Assembly: GCA_018222665.1 (NCBI GenBank)
Contig: JAAEZW010000003.1
Coordinates: 1 to 22,249 of the forward strand
Reading direction: 5' to 3'
Source: Paracoccaceae bacterium
GTDB taxonomy: Bacteria > Pseudomonadota > Alphaproteobacteria > Rhodobacterales > Rhodobacteraceae
Length of the DNA: 22,249 bases
Part shown: positions 7,555-15,368 of the stretch, piece by piece
How positions within the stretch are numbered: position 1 is the stretch's first letter
Layout: the number at the start of each line of letters is the position of its first letter
Notes under the pieces: model-generated
Databases searched by the model: none
What the model saw: the letters and a program-made list of their open reading frames with translations, nothing else
What the model was told of the DNA's origin: nothing
Translations under genes and position numbers: made by a program

Positions 7555-7933
7555 TGCATAGCGCGTTTAAAGTGTTAAAATTTCATGCTACCAACGGTTA
7601 AGCACAGGCCCGTGGGCCGTTAACAGGGATGAGGCAACGAAGCCCCCGCCCGATCGGACGGGCGTGGGCTGGATCATACGCGATTAGTCTTCGCTTGCGC
7701 TCAGACCGCGCATGATCGTGCAAATTTTCTGGAGTGTGCAATTTTGTGCCTAACAAAACCTTAATCACTTTATTTTGTATCTGCCCATATCATCGCGCAA
7801 ATCCTTACCAAAATTTAAATTCACCTCGCGTTTTAAATAATTGAATTAATGTATTTTTCACGTTCTTTACATAATGTTTATTGGGCTGGTGCAGTGATGC
7901 GTTTAGACGGGGGATCCAAAGAAAAAGGAGACC
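7555..7933. other. 379-base intergenic region with repeat element and AT-rich stretch
   Basis: After mltG comes a nested inverted repeat, AACGG..CCGTT around GGCCC-GT-GGGCC (about 7594-7620). Copy B of the hairpin element follows (7632-7690). Then come two near-identical direct repeats, TGCAAATTTT and TGCAATTTT (about 7719-7756), and a strongly AT-rich tract (7740-7880) that could hold a promoter. CATAAT at 7870-7875 is a fair -10 box but has no convincing -35 at the right distance. No coding frame is supported here. Confidence 0.5.
7632..7690. repeat. Double-hairpin intergenic element, copy B
   Basis: The core GGCAACGAAG (7633-7642) leads into a strong hairpin at 7641-7670. AGCCC pairs with GGGCT, then one C/T mismatch, then CGCCCG pairs with CGGGCG around a 6-base loop ATCGGA. 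The arrangement, including a single C/T mismatch in the stem and a 6-base loop, copies element A at 3393-3420. The second hairpin of A is only vaguely kept here (GATCATACGCGATTAG). No T-run follows. It may have some terminator effect after mltG, but its likeness to copy A argues for a repeat or RNA family. Confidence 0.5.
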
Positions 7934-8221
7934 TTGAAAAACATGATCTTAATCACCCCGGAGGAGACATCTTCGCCTTTAAACGAAAATATTGAAAGAC
8001 TTCAAACCAACCTGCGCGGCTTTGCGCGGGATATAGAAAACCTGCAAGAACGGGTTCAATCCGGGGACGTCACAGCTGCCGAGACGCGTAAGGTTTTTAG
8101 CGACCTGCGCTCTGGGCTGAGAATGGCAATGGAGACGGAGAAAGCTCTTGCGCGTTTTGCGACACGAAATGACGAGGCTGCTTGTTTTGAAGTTCTGACA
8201 CAGGCATATATTGCGGATTAA
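7934..8221 (+). CDS. Small helical protein of unknown function
   Basis: This encodes 95 residues beginning MKNMILITPEETSSPL from a TTG at 7934. The ATG at 7943 would remove three residues. AAAGGAG at 7924-7930 lies 3 bases before the TTG and 12 before the ATG, so the start is undecided. Residues about 17-80 look continuously helical and charged, with ENLQERVQSGDVTAAETRKV followed by FSDLRSGLRMAMETEKALAR. There is no membrane segment, signal peptide or cysteine cluster. The SDLR...METEKALA pattern faintly recalls small-terminase-like helical proteins of alphaproteobacterial gene transfer agents, but I would not name it so. It stands alone between mltG and cysE. Confidence 0.6.
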   Translation: MKNMILITPEETSSPLNENIERLQTNLRGFARDIENLQERVQSGDVTAAETRKVFSDLRSGLRMAMETEKALARFATRNDEAACFEVLTQAYIAD

Positions 8222-8242
8222 TATCGGAAAAATTTCTTCGGG

Positions 8243-8271
8243 CCCATCCTAGATTTGGGATGGGTTCGATT
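8243..8271 (+). terminator. Probable terminator after the small orphan gene
   Basis: CCCATCC (8243-8249) pairs perfectly with GGATGGG (8258-8264) over an 8-base loop, 22 bases after the stop at 8221. The following TTCGATTTCTT is only partly T-rich, so efficiency is uncertain. Confidence 0.5.
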
Positions 8272-8504
8272 TCTTCGACCTTGTTTCATCTGTATGCACC
8301 CTTGGCGGGATTAACATGGATCAGTGAACCTGAAACCATGGCCGCATTTGAACATGCGTTGGTTGTCATTGCGCGGTTCAAATCCGAACTTCATCATCTG
8401 AATACACAAAGACGAGACTTGTAGTTTGCAATTAAAACATTAGGTTGTGCACCAACGGACAAATGATCAAACCCACGGGTTAAGCGCGAAAAGGTGTCAT
8501 AAAC

Positions 8505-9308
8505 ATGGAAAATGTTCAGTCCTCTGTAATCGGTTTGGATCCTGTTTGGGATCGTTTGATCAATGAAGCCCACGAAGCCGTCAAAAATGAACCGCTATTG
8601 GGCGGTGTTGTGCATTCCTGCGTTTTACATCATTCTTCGATTGAAGAGTCCTTGGCCTATCGCATTGCGACCAAGCTTGCCTCAAGCGAAATGTCCGAAC
8701 AAATTTTGCGTGAAATCTGTGATGAGGCCTATGCGGCGGATGCAAGTCTGGCTATGGCCGCGCGTGCTGATATTGTTGCGGTTTATGAACGTGATCCATC
8801 CTGCCATCGCTTTTTGCAACCCCTCCTTTATTTCAAGGGGTTTCAAGCGGTTCAGGCCTATCGTATCGCCCATTGGCTGTGGCAGCAGGGGCGCAATGAT
8901 ATGGCGCAGATGTTCCAAATGCGCATTTCCGAAATTTTCGGTGTTGATATTCACCCGGGCGCCAAGATCGGGCAAGGGATCATGATTGATCATGCCCATT
9001 CTATTGTGATTGGCGAAACCGCAGTGGTTGGAAACAACGTGTCCATGCTGCATGCGGTCACCTTGGGCGGGACTGGCAAAGATGATGGGGACCGCCATCC
9101 GAAAATCGCCGATGGCGTTTTGATTGGCGCAGGTGCCAAGGTGTTGGGCAATATCACGATTGGCGAATGTAGTCGCATCGCCGCAGGGTCGGTTGTATTG
9201 CATGACGTCCCTGCCAAGAAAACCGTGGCAGGTGTGCCCGCGAAGATTGTTGGAGAATCTGGCTGCGCAACACCATCGGTGTCGATGGACCATTACATAG
9301 ACCGATAA
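8505..9308 (+). CDS. cysE: Serine O-acetyltransferase
   Basis: CysE acetylates L-serine with acetyl-CoA to give O-acetylserine, the first committed step of cysteine synthesis. The 267-residue protein has the N-terminal helical SATase domain (about 10-140) and a left-handed beta-helix of hexapeptide repeats (about 145-250). Active-site residues line up with E. coli at an offset of five: Asp148 (GVDIHPG), Asp162-His163 (MIDHAHS) and His198 (DRHPKI). AAGGTG at 8491-8496 lies 8 bases before the ATG. The C-terminal tail after the beta-helix is where cysteine feedback inhibition acts in the family; it is present here (SVSMDHYIDR). It is a single gene ended by a strong terminator. Confidence 0.95.
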   Translation: MENVQSSVIGLDPVWDRLINEAHEAVKNEPLLGGVVHSCVLHHSSIEESLAYRIATKLASSEMSEQILREICDEAYAADASLAMAARADIVAVYERDPSCHRFLQPLLYFKGFQAVQAYRIAHWLWQQGRNDMAQMFQMRISEIFGVDIHPGAKIGQGIMIDHAHSIVIGETAVVGNNVSMLHAVTLGGTGKDDGDRHPKIADGVLIGAGAKVLGNITIGECSRIAAGSVVLHDVPAKKTVAGVPAKIVGESGCATPSVSMDHYIDR

Positions 9309-9312
9309 AATA

Positions 9313-9336
9313 AACGGGCCTAGAAGCCCGTTTTTT
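9313..9336 (+). terminator. Terminator between convergent cysE and pdhC
   Basis: AACGGGC (9313-9319) pairs with GCCCGTT (9326-9332) over a CTAGAA loop and runs into TTTTTTG. On the minus strand the same stem is followed by TTTATTTTATC, so it can also end the pdh transcript, whose last gene stops at 9339. Confidence 0.88.
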
Positions 9337-9338
9337 GT

Positions 9339-10655
9339 TTATGCCAACATGCCCATTGGGTTTTCAAGATTGTCTACAATTGCCTGAAGCAATTCCGCAC
9401 CCAATGCGCCATCAATCACTCTGTGATCGACGGAAAGTGTGACGGACATCACTGTTGCAACGCTGACTTGGCCGTCCTCATCAATGACAGGTTTCTTGAC
9501 ACCCGCACCAACGGCCAAAATTGCGCCATGGGGTGGGTTGATGACCGCGTCGAAATTATCGATGCCGAACATGCCCAAATTCGAAATCGCAAAACTTCCG
9601 CCCTGATATTCATGCGGAGCAAGTTTCTTCGAACGTGCACGGGTTGCCAGATCTTTCATCTCGGCAGAGAGGGATGAGAGCGATTTTTGCTCTGCATCTT
9701 TTAGTACCGGGGTGAATAATCCCCCTTCAATCGCGACGGCAACGGCCACATCAGATGGGGTGAGTTGTAAAACGCGATCACCCGCCCAAACGGCGTTTGC
9801 CGCAGGCACAGTTTGCAAGGCAAGGGCGCAGGCCTTGATAATGAAATCATTGACCGACAGTTTAACACCGCGCGCCTCAAGCTGTTTGTTGAGTTGCCCG
9901 CGGAAGCTGAGCAAATTGTCGATTTTGATATCACGGCGCAGATAGAAATGCGGGATGGTTTGTTTTGCTTCTGTCAGACGTGCGGCAATTGTTTTGCGCA
10001 TGCCATCCAGCGGAATTTCTATGAATTCACGGTCTACATAAATTTTCGCAATGGCATCCGAGGAAACCGAAGGCGCAGGTGCGGGTGTTGCAGCGCTGAC
10101 TGCGGGCCCTGTTACGGGTACGGGTTTCGCAGGGGCATCGCCCGCGGCCAAAACATCGACCTTTACAATGCGGCCATGGGGGCCCGAGCCTTTAAGCGCA
10201 GACAGATCAAGACCTTTGTCGGCCGCAATACGGCGCGCCAGAGGAGAGGCGAAAATGCGCATCCCATCTGATGCTGCGGGTGCTGCAGGGGCAGGGGCCG
10301 TTGAGTGTTCTGTAGTGGGTGTGGCGAGCTCTGCGGAGACCGCTGTCGCGGCCGCCTTATCGCCCGCGTCATCTGCAGGTGCAGATGACAGCACTGCATC
10401 TGAGGCCTCTTCTCCGTCTTCTAGCAAGACTGCGATCAGGGCATTGACTTTGACACCTTCGCTGCCTTCGGGCACGATGATTTTGCCAATCGTGCCTTCA
10501 TCCACGGCTTCAAATTCCATGGTGGCCTTATCGGTTTCGATTTCTGCGATAATATCACCAGAGGAAACTATATCGCCTTCTTTCACAAGCCATTTTGCAA
10601 GTGTGCCCTCTTCCATTGTAGGGGACAGGGCGGGCATTAAAATTTCAATAGGCAT
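9339..10655 (-). CDS. pdhC: Pyruvate dehydrogenase E2, dihydrolipoamide acetyltransferase
   Basis: E2 is the core of the pyruvate dehydrogenase complex and passes acetyl groups from E1 through its lipoyl arm to CoA. Domains in order over 438 residues: one lipoyl domain (1-78) with the lipoylated Lys43 in [12 protein letters not shown]; a long Ala/Pro-rich linker; the peripheral-subunit binding domain (about 133-168, [20 protein letters not shown]); a second Ala/Pro linker; and the catalytic domain (about 207-438) with His411 in DHRVIDG. Pyruvate rather than 2-oxoglutarate specificity is inferred from the adjacent pdhA and pdhB. It is the last gene of the operon; AAGGA overlaps the pdhB stop, and 11 bases separate the two. 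Its lipoyl-domain DNA closely matches that of pdhB. Confidence 0.95.
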   Translation of the reverse strand: MPIEILMPALSPTMEEGTLAKWLVKEGDIVSSGDIIAEIETDKATMEFEAVDEGTIGKIIVPEGSEGVKVNALIAVLLEDGEEASDAVLSSAPADDAGDKAAATAVSAELATPTTEHSTAPAPAAPAASDGMRIFASPLARRIAADKGLDLSALKGSGPHGRIVKVDVLAAGDAPAKPVPVTGPAVSAATPAPAPSVSSDAIAKIYVDREFIEIPLDGMRKTIAARLTEAKQTIPHFYLRRDIKIDNLLSFRGQLNKQLEARGVKLSVNDFIIKACALALQTVPAANAVWAGDRVLQLTPSDVAVAVAIEGGLFTPVLKDAEQKSLSSLSAEMKDLATRARSKKLAPHEYQGGSFAISNLGMFGIDNFDAVINPPHGAILAVGAGVKKPVIDEDGQVSVATVMSVTLSVDHRVIDGALGAELLQAIVDNLENPMGMLA

Positions 10656-10666
10656 GTCAAAATTCC

Positions 10667-12055
10667 TTAGCGATACGTCACGTGTTTCACGGCGGCGATC
10701 ACTTCATCAGTAGTGATCAAAGCGTGGCGTTCCAGATTTGCGGCGTAAGGCATTGGAACATCCTTGCCCGTGCAGTTCAAAACAGGAGCATCCAAGTAAT
10801 CAAAGGCACGCTCCATTATGGTTGCGGACAAATGATTGCCGATAGAGCCGACGGGCCAACCCTCTTCCACAGTGACGCAGCGGTTTGTTTTCATGACAGA
10901 GGCGATCACCGTATCATAATCAATGGGACGCAATGTGCGCAGGTCGATCACCTCGGCAGAGATGCCCTCTGCCTCAAGCTTCTCAGCGGCCTCAAGCGCG
11001 TATTGCATGCCAATCCCAAAGGAGACGATTGTCACATCGCTGCCTTCGCGCCAGACGCGTGCCTTGCCAAAGGGAATGGTGAAATCATCCATGGCAGGAA
11101 CATCAAAGCTGCGCCCATAGAGGATTTCATTTTCAAGGAAGATCACAGGGTTATTGTCGCGAATGGCGGTTTTCATCAACCCTTTTGCATCGGCGGCAGA
11201 ATAGGGCATGACAACCTTGAGGCCCGGAACCTGTGCATACCATGCGGCATAATCCTGAGAGTGTTGCGCACCCACGCGGGCGGCAGCACCGTTTGGACCG
11301 CGAAACACCATAGGGGCACCCATTTGACCGCCCGACATATAAAGCGTTTTGGCGGCTGAGTTGATGATATGGTCAATCGCCTGCATCGCAAAGTTAAAGG
11401 TCATAAATTCCACAATCGGACGCAAACCTGCAAAGGCAGAGCCTGTGGCGATCCCTGCAAACCCGTGTTCGGTGATGGGTGTATCAATCACGCGGCGCGA
11501 TCCGAATTCATCAAGCAATCCTTGGGAGACTTTGTAGGCCCCTTGGTATTCTGCGACCTCTTCACCGATCAGATAAACGGCGTCATCGCGGCGCATTTCT
11601 TCGGCCATGGCGTCCCGCAGCGCTTCGCGCACGGTTTGTTGTTTCATCGGTGTATCCGCAGGCCAATCGGGGGAGGCGTTTGACACGACGGGGGCTGGCA
11701 CCGCGGCGGGGGTTGCGGGATCTGCGGGGGCCGCAGCGGGTGCAACCGCCTTCTCGCCCGCGTCATCTGCAGCGGCTGATGACGACACAGCATCAACGGC
11801 AGAGGCATCTTCACCATCCTCTAGCAGGACAGCGATCGGGCTGTTCACTTTAACGCCCTCGGTGCCCTCGGCGATCAGCAATTTGCCAATTGTGCCTTCA
11901 TCCACGGCCTCAAATTCCATGGTGGCCTTATCAGTTTCGATTTCGGCGATAATGTCGCCAGAGGAAACGATATCCCCCTCTTTCACAAGCCATTTTGCAA
12001 GTGTGCCTTCTTCCATCGTTGGGGACAGGGCGGGCATAAGAATTTCGGTTGCCAT
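10667..12055 (-). CDS. pdhB: Pyruvate dehydrogenase E1 beta with N-terminal lipoyl domain
   Basis: E1 beta completes the thiamine-diphosphate site with E1 alpha and decarboxylates pyruvate. This 462-residue form has an N-terminal lipoyl domain (1-78, lipoylated Lys43) and an Ala/Pro linker (about 85-135) before the E1 beta body (about 136-462, [20 protein letters not shown]). An extra lipoyl domain on E1 beta is known from Zymomonas and rhizobia and is typical of alphaproteobacteria. The start at 12055 is supported by AAGGAG 8 bases upstream and by the equivalent start of pdhC; an upstream frame extension has no family similarity. The AAGGAG overlaps the pdhA stop, with 13 bases between genes, so coupling is tight. 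Confidence 0.95.
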   Translation of the reverse strand: MATEILMPALSPTMEEGTLAKWLVKEGDIVSSGDIIAEIETDKATMEFEAVDEGTIGKLLIAEGTEGVKVNSPIAVLLEDGEDASAVDAVSSSAAADDAGEKAVAPAAAPADPATPAAVPAPVVSNASPDWPADTPMKQQTVREALRDAMAEEMRRDDAVYLIGEEVAEYQGAYKVSQGLLDEFGSRRVIDTPITEHGFAGIATGSAFAGLRPIVEFMTFNFAMQAIDHIINSAAKTLYMSGGQMGAPMVFRGPNGAAARVGAQHSQDYAAWYAQVPGLKVVMPYSAADAKGLMKTAIRDNNPVIFLENEILYGRSFDVPAMDDFTIPFGKARVWREGSDVTIVSFGIGMQYALEAAEKLEAEGISAEVIDLRTLRPIDYDTVIASVMKTNRCVTVEEGWPVGSIGNHLSATIMERAFDYLDAPVLNCTGKDVPMPYAANLERHALITTDEVIAAVKHVTYR

Positions 12056-12068
12056 CTTTGTCGTCTCC

Positions 12069-13058
12069 TTATGCGTAGATATCTGTCCAAAGCTCGTCCA
12101 AAGCGGGCTCTGGGCTTGTTTTGGCAAATTCTGCGGATGCGTTGACGATTTCTTTGATCTGTTTGTCGATCGCTTTCAAATCATCCTCGGAGGCATGGCC
12201 GCCTTCGACCAGCATGATACGTACATTTTCAATGGGATCGCGTTCGTCGCGCATTTTTTGTACTTCTTCGCGGGTGCGATATTTCGCAGGATCCGACATA
12301 GAGTGACCACGATAGCGATAGGTTTTGATTTCCAGGATGTACGGACCTTTGCCTGATCTGCAATGCGCAACGGCCTTGGCGCCTGCGGCCTTAACGGCCA
12401 GAACATCCATGCCATCCACCGCTTCACCCGGAATGCCAAAGGGTTTGCCGCGTGTGTGAATATCCTCGGTCGAGGTGGACCGCGCCTGTGCCGTCCCCAT
12501 GGCGTATTGGTTGTTTTCAATCACAAAAACAACGGGCAGGGACCAAAGGGCCGCCATGTTAAAGGTTTCGTAGACCTGCCCTTGGTTTGCCGCACCATCC
12601 CCAAAATAGGTGAATGTTACGCGTCCATTGTCCAAGTATTTGTCGGCAAAGGCCAATCCCGCACCCAATGGCACCTGCGCCCCAACAATGCCGTGGCCAC
12701 CGTAGAAATGTTTTTCCTTGCTAAACATGTGCATCGAGCCGCCTTTCCCCTTGGAATAGCCGCCCTCGCGTCCTGTTAATTCCGCCATAACGCCGTTTGC
12801 ATCCATGCCACAGGCCAGCATGTGACCATGATCGCGGTAGGATGTGATGCGCTTATCACCTTCTTCTGCGACAGCTTCTAGGCCAACAACAACGGCCTCT
12901 TGTCCAATATAAAGGTGACAGAACCCACCGATCAGACCCATTCCGTATAATTGTCCTGCCTTTTCTTCAAAGCGTCGGATCAACAACATATCGCGGTAAT
13001 AGGTTTTCAGCTCTTCCGTCGATACATTCGGCTTGGCAACGGCTTTTTTAGCGGCCAT
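12069..13058 (-). CDS. pdhA: Pyruvate dehydrogenase E1 alpha
   Basis: E1 alpha binds thiamine diphosphate and catalyses pyruvate decarboxylation together with E1 beta. The 329-residue protein has the TPP/magnesium motif [20 protein letters not shown] from residue 153, ending in ENN at 181-183. The loop [15 protein letters not shown] (247-261) contains the conserved serines that are phosphorylated in mitochondrial homologues. Length matches other alphaproteobacterial E1 alpha proteins. AGGTG lies about 6 bases before the ATG. It is the first gene of pdhABC and is preceded by two inverted repeats (13077-13096 and 13139-13157), so it probably has its own regulated promoter although the FtsB-like gene lies upstream on the same strand. 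Confidence 0.96.
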   Translation of the reverse strand: MAAKKAVAKPNVSTEELKTYYRDMLLIRRFEEKAGQLYGMGLIGGFCHLYIGQEAVVVGLEAVAEEGDKRITSYRDHGHMLACGMDANGVMAELTGREGGYSKGKGGSMHMFSKEKHFYGGHGIVGAQVPLGAGLAFADKYLDNGRVTFTYFGDGAANQGQVYETFNMAALWSLPVVFVIENNQYAMGTAQARSTSTEDIHTRGKPFGIPGEAVDGMDVLAVKAAGAKAVAHCRSGKGPYILEIKTYRYRGHSMSDPAKYRTREEVQKMRDERDPIENVRIMLVEGGHASEDDLKAIDKQIKEIVNASAEFAKTSPEPALDELWTDIYA

Positions 13059-13076
13059 AAAAACACCTCATAAAAA

Positions 13077-13096
13077 ATAGTTTAGCGTTAAACTAT
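13077..13096. promoter_or_regulatory. Palindromic operator candidate ahead of pdhA
   Basis: ATAGTTTAGCGTTAAACTAT is a near-perfect inverted repeat: eight paired bases each side of GCGT. Its centre is about 28 bases upstream of the pdhA ATG. The TTTAGCG-TTAAA core with a central CG is the form bound by many LacI-family regulators, and it shares TTAGCG(T/C)TAA with the palindrome ahead of zwf at 21322-21333. The regulator is not in the window. Confidence 0.55.
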
Positions 13097-13138
13097 CTAT
13101 TAAAGCAAAATTTGTAAAAGAGCGAGAAAAAAGTTTCC

Positions 13139-13157
13139 TTGCATGACAGCTATGCAA
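13139..13157. promoter_or_regulatory. Second inverted repeat in the pdhA upstream region
   Basis: TTGCAT (13139-13144) and ATGCAA (13152-13157) form a perfect 6-bp inverted repeat with a 7-base spacer, about 80-100 bases upstream of pdhA. It may be a protein-binding site or part of an upstream promoter. No terminator-like T-run follows on either strand. Confidence 0.3.
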
Positions 13158-13326
13158 AAAGAGCAACGAAACAAGCGATTTTAGACGTGAAAGGGGCGGA
13201 TTGGTTTAGGTGAAGGCTGCAACATGAAATGTGATGCCAATGCTCATAGCTCTGAACGATATTATGCATGAGTTAAGCAGACACATTCAATCTGTGTTTA
13301 TTCAGTCTGTATAAATTACAAGCGCT

Positions 13327-13626
13327 TTAGCGAATGATGATCTCATCCGCGCGAATTTGGCCCAGAATATCGCGTGATTGCTGATCCAATAAATCAATAT
13401 CAAGATAATCATCGGACATACGACGCGTCAAATTTTCCAAAGAGGCAATTTCCGCATGAAGGCCCGCCAGTTCCGTTTCCAGTTTGGCCGCTTCGTTCAG
13501 AATTTCGGCGCGGCGGAACAATCCGTAATCGCCCTGAACGGCCGCAAAGGTAAAGTACATCCCCAAGGCCATTGCAAATGCAATGCCTGCAATCATGCCC
13601 CAGGGAAGTGTACTTTTGTTGCTCAT
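13327..13626 (-). CDS. ftsB: FtsB/DivIC-like septum formation initiator
   Basis: This small bitopic membrane protein of the FtsB/DivIC family is expected to link the division complex (FtsQ-FtsL-FtsB) to septal wall synthesis. The 99 residues comprise a short cytoplasmic start, one transmembrane helix (about 9-30, WGMIAGIAFAMALGMYFTF), a coiled coil (about 38-68, EILNEAAKLETELAGLHAEI) and the conserved tail YLDIDLLDQQSRDILGQIRA ending DEIIIR. The tail is characteristic of alphaproteobacterial members, where the gene commonly precedes pdhA. TGAGGC lies a few bases before the ATG. The symbol is by family and context; sequence similarity to E. coli FtsB itself is low. Confidence 0.85.
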   Translation of the reverse strand: MSNKSTLPWGMIAGIAFAMALGMYFTFAAVQGDYGLFRRAEILNEAAKLETELAGLHAEIASLENLTRRMSDDYLDIDLLDQQSRDILGQIRADEIIIR

Positions 13627-13672
13627 GGACTGCCTCAGCGCTATTTTTTAGGGCTTTTATTGTTATGTCAGC

Positions 13673-13701
13673 AGTATGTCACAGGTGATTCGTTTTGTGA
13701 A
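13673..13701 (-). promoter_or_regulatory. Candidate promoter for the FtsB-like gene
   Basis: On the minus strand TTCACA (13701-13696) and CATACT (13678-13673) are spaced by 17 bases, about 47 bases upstream of the ATG and downstream of the aldolase terminator. The match to consensus is partial. Confidence 0.3.
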
Positions 13702-13721
13702 TCCCCTAATGAGTCGAAAAA

Positions 13722-13749
13722 TAAAAAAACCCGCAAAATCCATGCGGGT
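13722..13749 (-). terminator. Rho-independent terminator after the aldolase gene
   Basis: TGCGGGT and ACCCGCA (13743-13749 and 13729-13735) form a 7-bp stem with a 7-base loop. Read on the minus strand it runs into seven T residues. It lies 29 bases after the aldolase stop. On the plus strand only CTTTTG follows, so it acts mainly for the minus strand. Confidence 0.88.
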
Positions 13750-13777
13750 CTTTTGAATCTATCGCCTATCCAAAGGG

Positions 13778-14680
13778 TTAGTTTGCGATGGATGCCTGAT
13801 AAATACTTTCAATCGCGCCATCTAGGGCCGTATCAAATTCAGTATCGCTTTGCTTGGCGTTCAGTTTTTCGGTCAATGCGCGTGAAAAACTTGCGATCAT
13901 GTCCCGGTTTTTGGACAAACGTGCGTTTGCCTCATCCATTGCATATCCCCCTGATAGGGCAACAACACGCAAAACGCGCGGGTGATCGGCCAAATCCGCA
14001 TATAGGTTTGAAACCTCTGGCAGGGTCAGTTTCAGCATGACGTTTTGATCGTCTGAAAGGGTATTCAGGCGACGCAAAATGTGATCATGCAGGATTTGTT
14101 CCGCCTCTGCCTTATCTGCGATGCTTATGGTCACCTCAGGTTCGATGATCGGGATCAGGCCGTGGCCCAAAATCTGAATGCCAATGTCAAATTGTTGATC
14201 CACAACGGCGGCGATCCCTGCATCATTGGCACCATCAATGACAGAGCGCATTTTTGTGCCAAAGATATTCTTTTCAACAGCACGTGCCAAAAGCGCGTCC
14301 AAATCGGGCATGGGTTTCAAAACGCGCGTGTCGTTTTCAGGATCTGCCAATCCTTTATCCACCTTAAGAAACGGCACAACGCCATTAGTGTTCCAAAGGT
14401 AATCAGCGGCAGGTGTGCCCTCAACTTCACGATCCATAGTCATTTCAAACAGGATTGCGCCCAAAACACGATCCCCATTAAATGCAGAGGATGTCATAAT
14501 GCGCGAGCGCATTTGGTGGATCAGATCGAACATTTCACCGTCGCCGGAATATTCGTTTTCCTCAACACCATACAACCTCAGTGCCTTTGGCGTTGATCCA
14601 CCAGATTGATCCAAGGCTGCAATAAATCCAGGGGCGGATTTGATACGATCGAATTGTTGGGATCTGGTGTCTTGGCTCAT
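13778..14680 (-). CDS. fbaB: Fructose-bisphosphate aldolase class I
   Basis: This enzyme reversibly splits fructose 1,6-bisphosphate into two triose phosphates by a Schiff-base mechanism. It is a 300-residue class I aldolase of the bacterial short type (Staphylococcus-like), not the metal-dependent class II type. Motifs: FIAALDQSGGSTPKAL near the N-terminus, PIIEPEV (177-183) with the catalytic glutamate, and the Schiff-base lysine Lys217 in MLKLTLPE. There is no zinc-site His cluster as in class II enzymes. AGGA lies 8 bases before the ATG. It is downstream of pgk and an exported His-rich protein on the same strand. The symbol is a family-level choice; some genomes call it fda. Confidence 0.92.
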   Translation of the reverse strand: MSQDTRSQQFDRIKSAPGFIAALDQSGGSTPKALRLYGVEENEYSGDGEMFDLIHQMRSRIMTSSAFNGDRVLGAILFEMTMDREVEGTPAADYLWNTNGVVPFLKVDKGLADPENDTRVLKPMPDLDALLARAVEKNIFGTKMRSVIDGANDAGIAAVVDQQFDIGIQILGHGLIPIIEPEVTISIADKAEAEQILHDHILRRLNTLSDDQNVMLKLTLPEVSNLYADLADHPRVLRVVALSGGYAMDEANARLSKNRDMIASFSRALTEKLNAKQSDTEFDTALDGAIESIYQASIAN

Positions 14681-14710
14681 GAAAACGTCCTACATCTGTA
14701 CTTTTCTTTG

Positions 14711-14739
14711 GTACTACCGACACAGGACGCCGTGCGCAA
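14711..14739 (-). promoter_or_regulatory. Candidate aldolase promoter with overlapping inverted repeat
   Basis: On the minus strand TTGCGC (14739-14734) and TAGTAC (14716-14711) have 17-base spacing, about 30 bases ahead of the aldolase start. The -35 box is one arm of a perfect inverted repeat, GCGCAA-TTCTGG-TTGCGC (14734-14751), which could be an operator or a weak hairpin after the upstream gene. Confidence 0.35.
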
Positions 14740-14778
14740 TTCTGGTTGCGCTATCATGGGATGAAGTTTTTTGCTGGC

Positions 14779-15357
14779 TTATCCGCCGTGGTGTGCCTTC
14801 ATCATTTGTTCATGAACGGCGACCATGCCGCGTTTGGCCAAATCGGATACTTCGCCTGCATGCTTTTGCAAGGCGGCAACCACATCACTATTGTCCGAGG
14901 TTTGCGTGACGATCACACCGTTTTCCACAATCTCAATCTCTGTTTCAATGCTGTCGCCCTGCTCAAATAGAATGGACAGGGTTGGGCTTTGGATCGGGAC
15001 TTCGGGGTTATCGCCCTGTTCCACGCGGGTGATCATTTCGGCCACGTGATTGATAAGGGCATCTGCCACCTTGGGATCATTGGATAGGGTGGTGGTGACA
15101 ATTCCGTTTTCGATGTTTTTTACATCGCGTGTGATTGACGGGTGTTGTTGGAACAGGGTGCGCATATGCGCCACTTCGTCCTGTGTTGTGTTCTTGCCGT
15201 TTAGCATCGGCATGTTCACTTCGTCGTGTTGGTGTTGTCCGTTTCCACCATGGTTCATGTGATGACCAGAGTGGCCCGACATCATTTGCGCCATTGCATA
15301 AACGCCCAAACCAAAAAATGCGATGCATCCAAGGGCGACAAAACCAATCCGTTTCAT
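14779..15357 (-). CDS. Exported His-rich protein with internal repeat, unknown function
   Basis: This 192-residue protein starts with a signal peptide (1-23, cleavage likely after AMA). A His/Met-rich stretch follows (about 25-52, containing HSGHHMNHGGNGQHQHDE), which looks able to bind copper, zinc or nickel. The rest holds two related modules: residues 79-110 (DVKNIENGIVTTTLSNDPKV) and 142-173 (EIVENGVIVTQTSDNSDVVA), each ending in an (I/L)xxHxxE helix. I recognise it as a type seen in marine Rhodobacteraceae but know no function. A Cys at position 11 in ALGC is too close to the N-terminus, and followed by too much hydrophobic sequence, for a lipobox. It starts 11 bases after the pgk stop, so it is probably co-transcribed with pgk. 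Confidence 0.8.
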   Translation of the reverse strand: MKRIGFVALGCIAFFGLGVYAMAQMMSGHSGHHMNHGGNGQHQHDEVNMPMLNGKNTTQDEVAHMRTLFQQHPSITRDVKNIENGIVTTTLSNDPKVADALINHVAEMITRVEQGDNPEVPIQSPTLSILFEQGDSIETEIEIVENGVIVTQTSDNSDVVAALQKHAGEVSDLAKRGMVAVHEQMMKAHHGG

Positions 15358-15368
15358 AACGTGTAACC

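Noticed and set aside
8682..9293. 203-codon minus-strand open frame antisense to cysE
   Set aside because: The hexapeptide-repeat codons of cysE produce this long shadow; there is no ribosome-binding site or recognisable domain.
10051..10713. 220-codon plus-strand frame opposite pdhC, and a similar one at 11607-12356 opposite pdhB/pdhA
   Set aside because: Both are Ser/Ala-rich antisense readings of Ala/Pro linkers and lipoyl domains; their likeness to each other only mirrors the lipoyl duplication.
13234..13314. 26-codon plus-strand frame between ftsB and pdhA (MPMLIALNDIMHELSRH...)
   Set aside because: It is too short, has no ribosome-binding site and runs against the direction of the surrounding operon.
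14734..14751. GCGCAA-TTCTGG-TTGCGC as a terminator of the His-rich protein gene
   Set aside because: The stem is only 6 bp with no T-run on the minus strand; it overlaps a candidate aldolase promoter, so it is not called a terminator.
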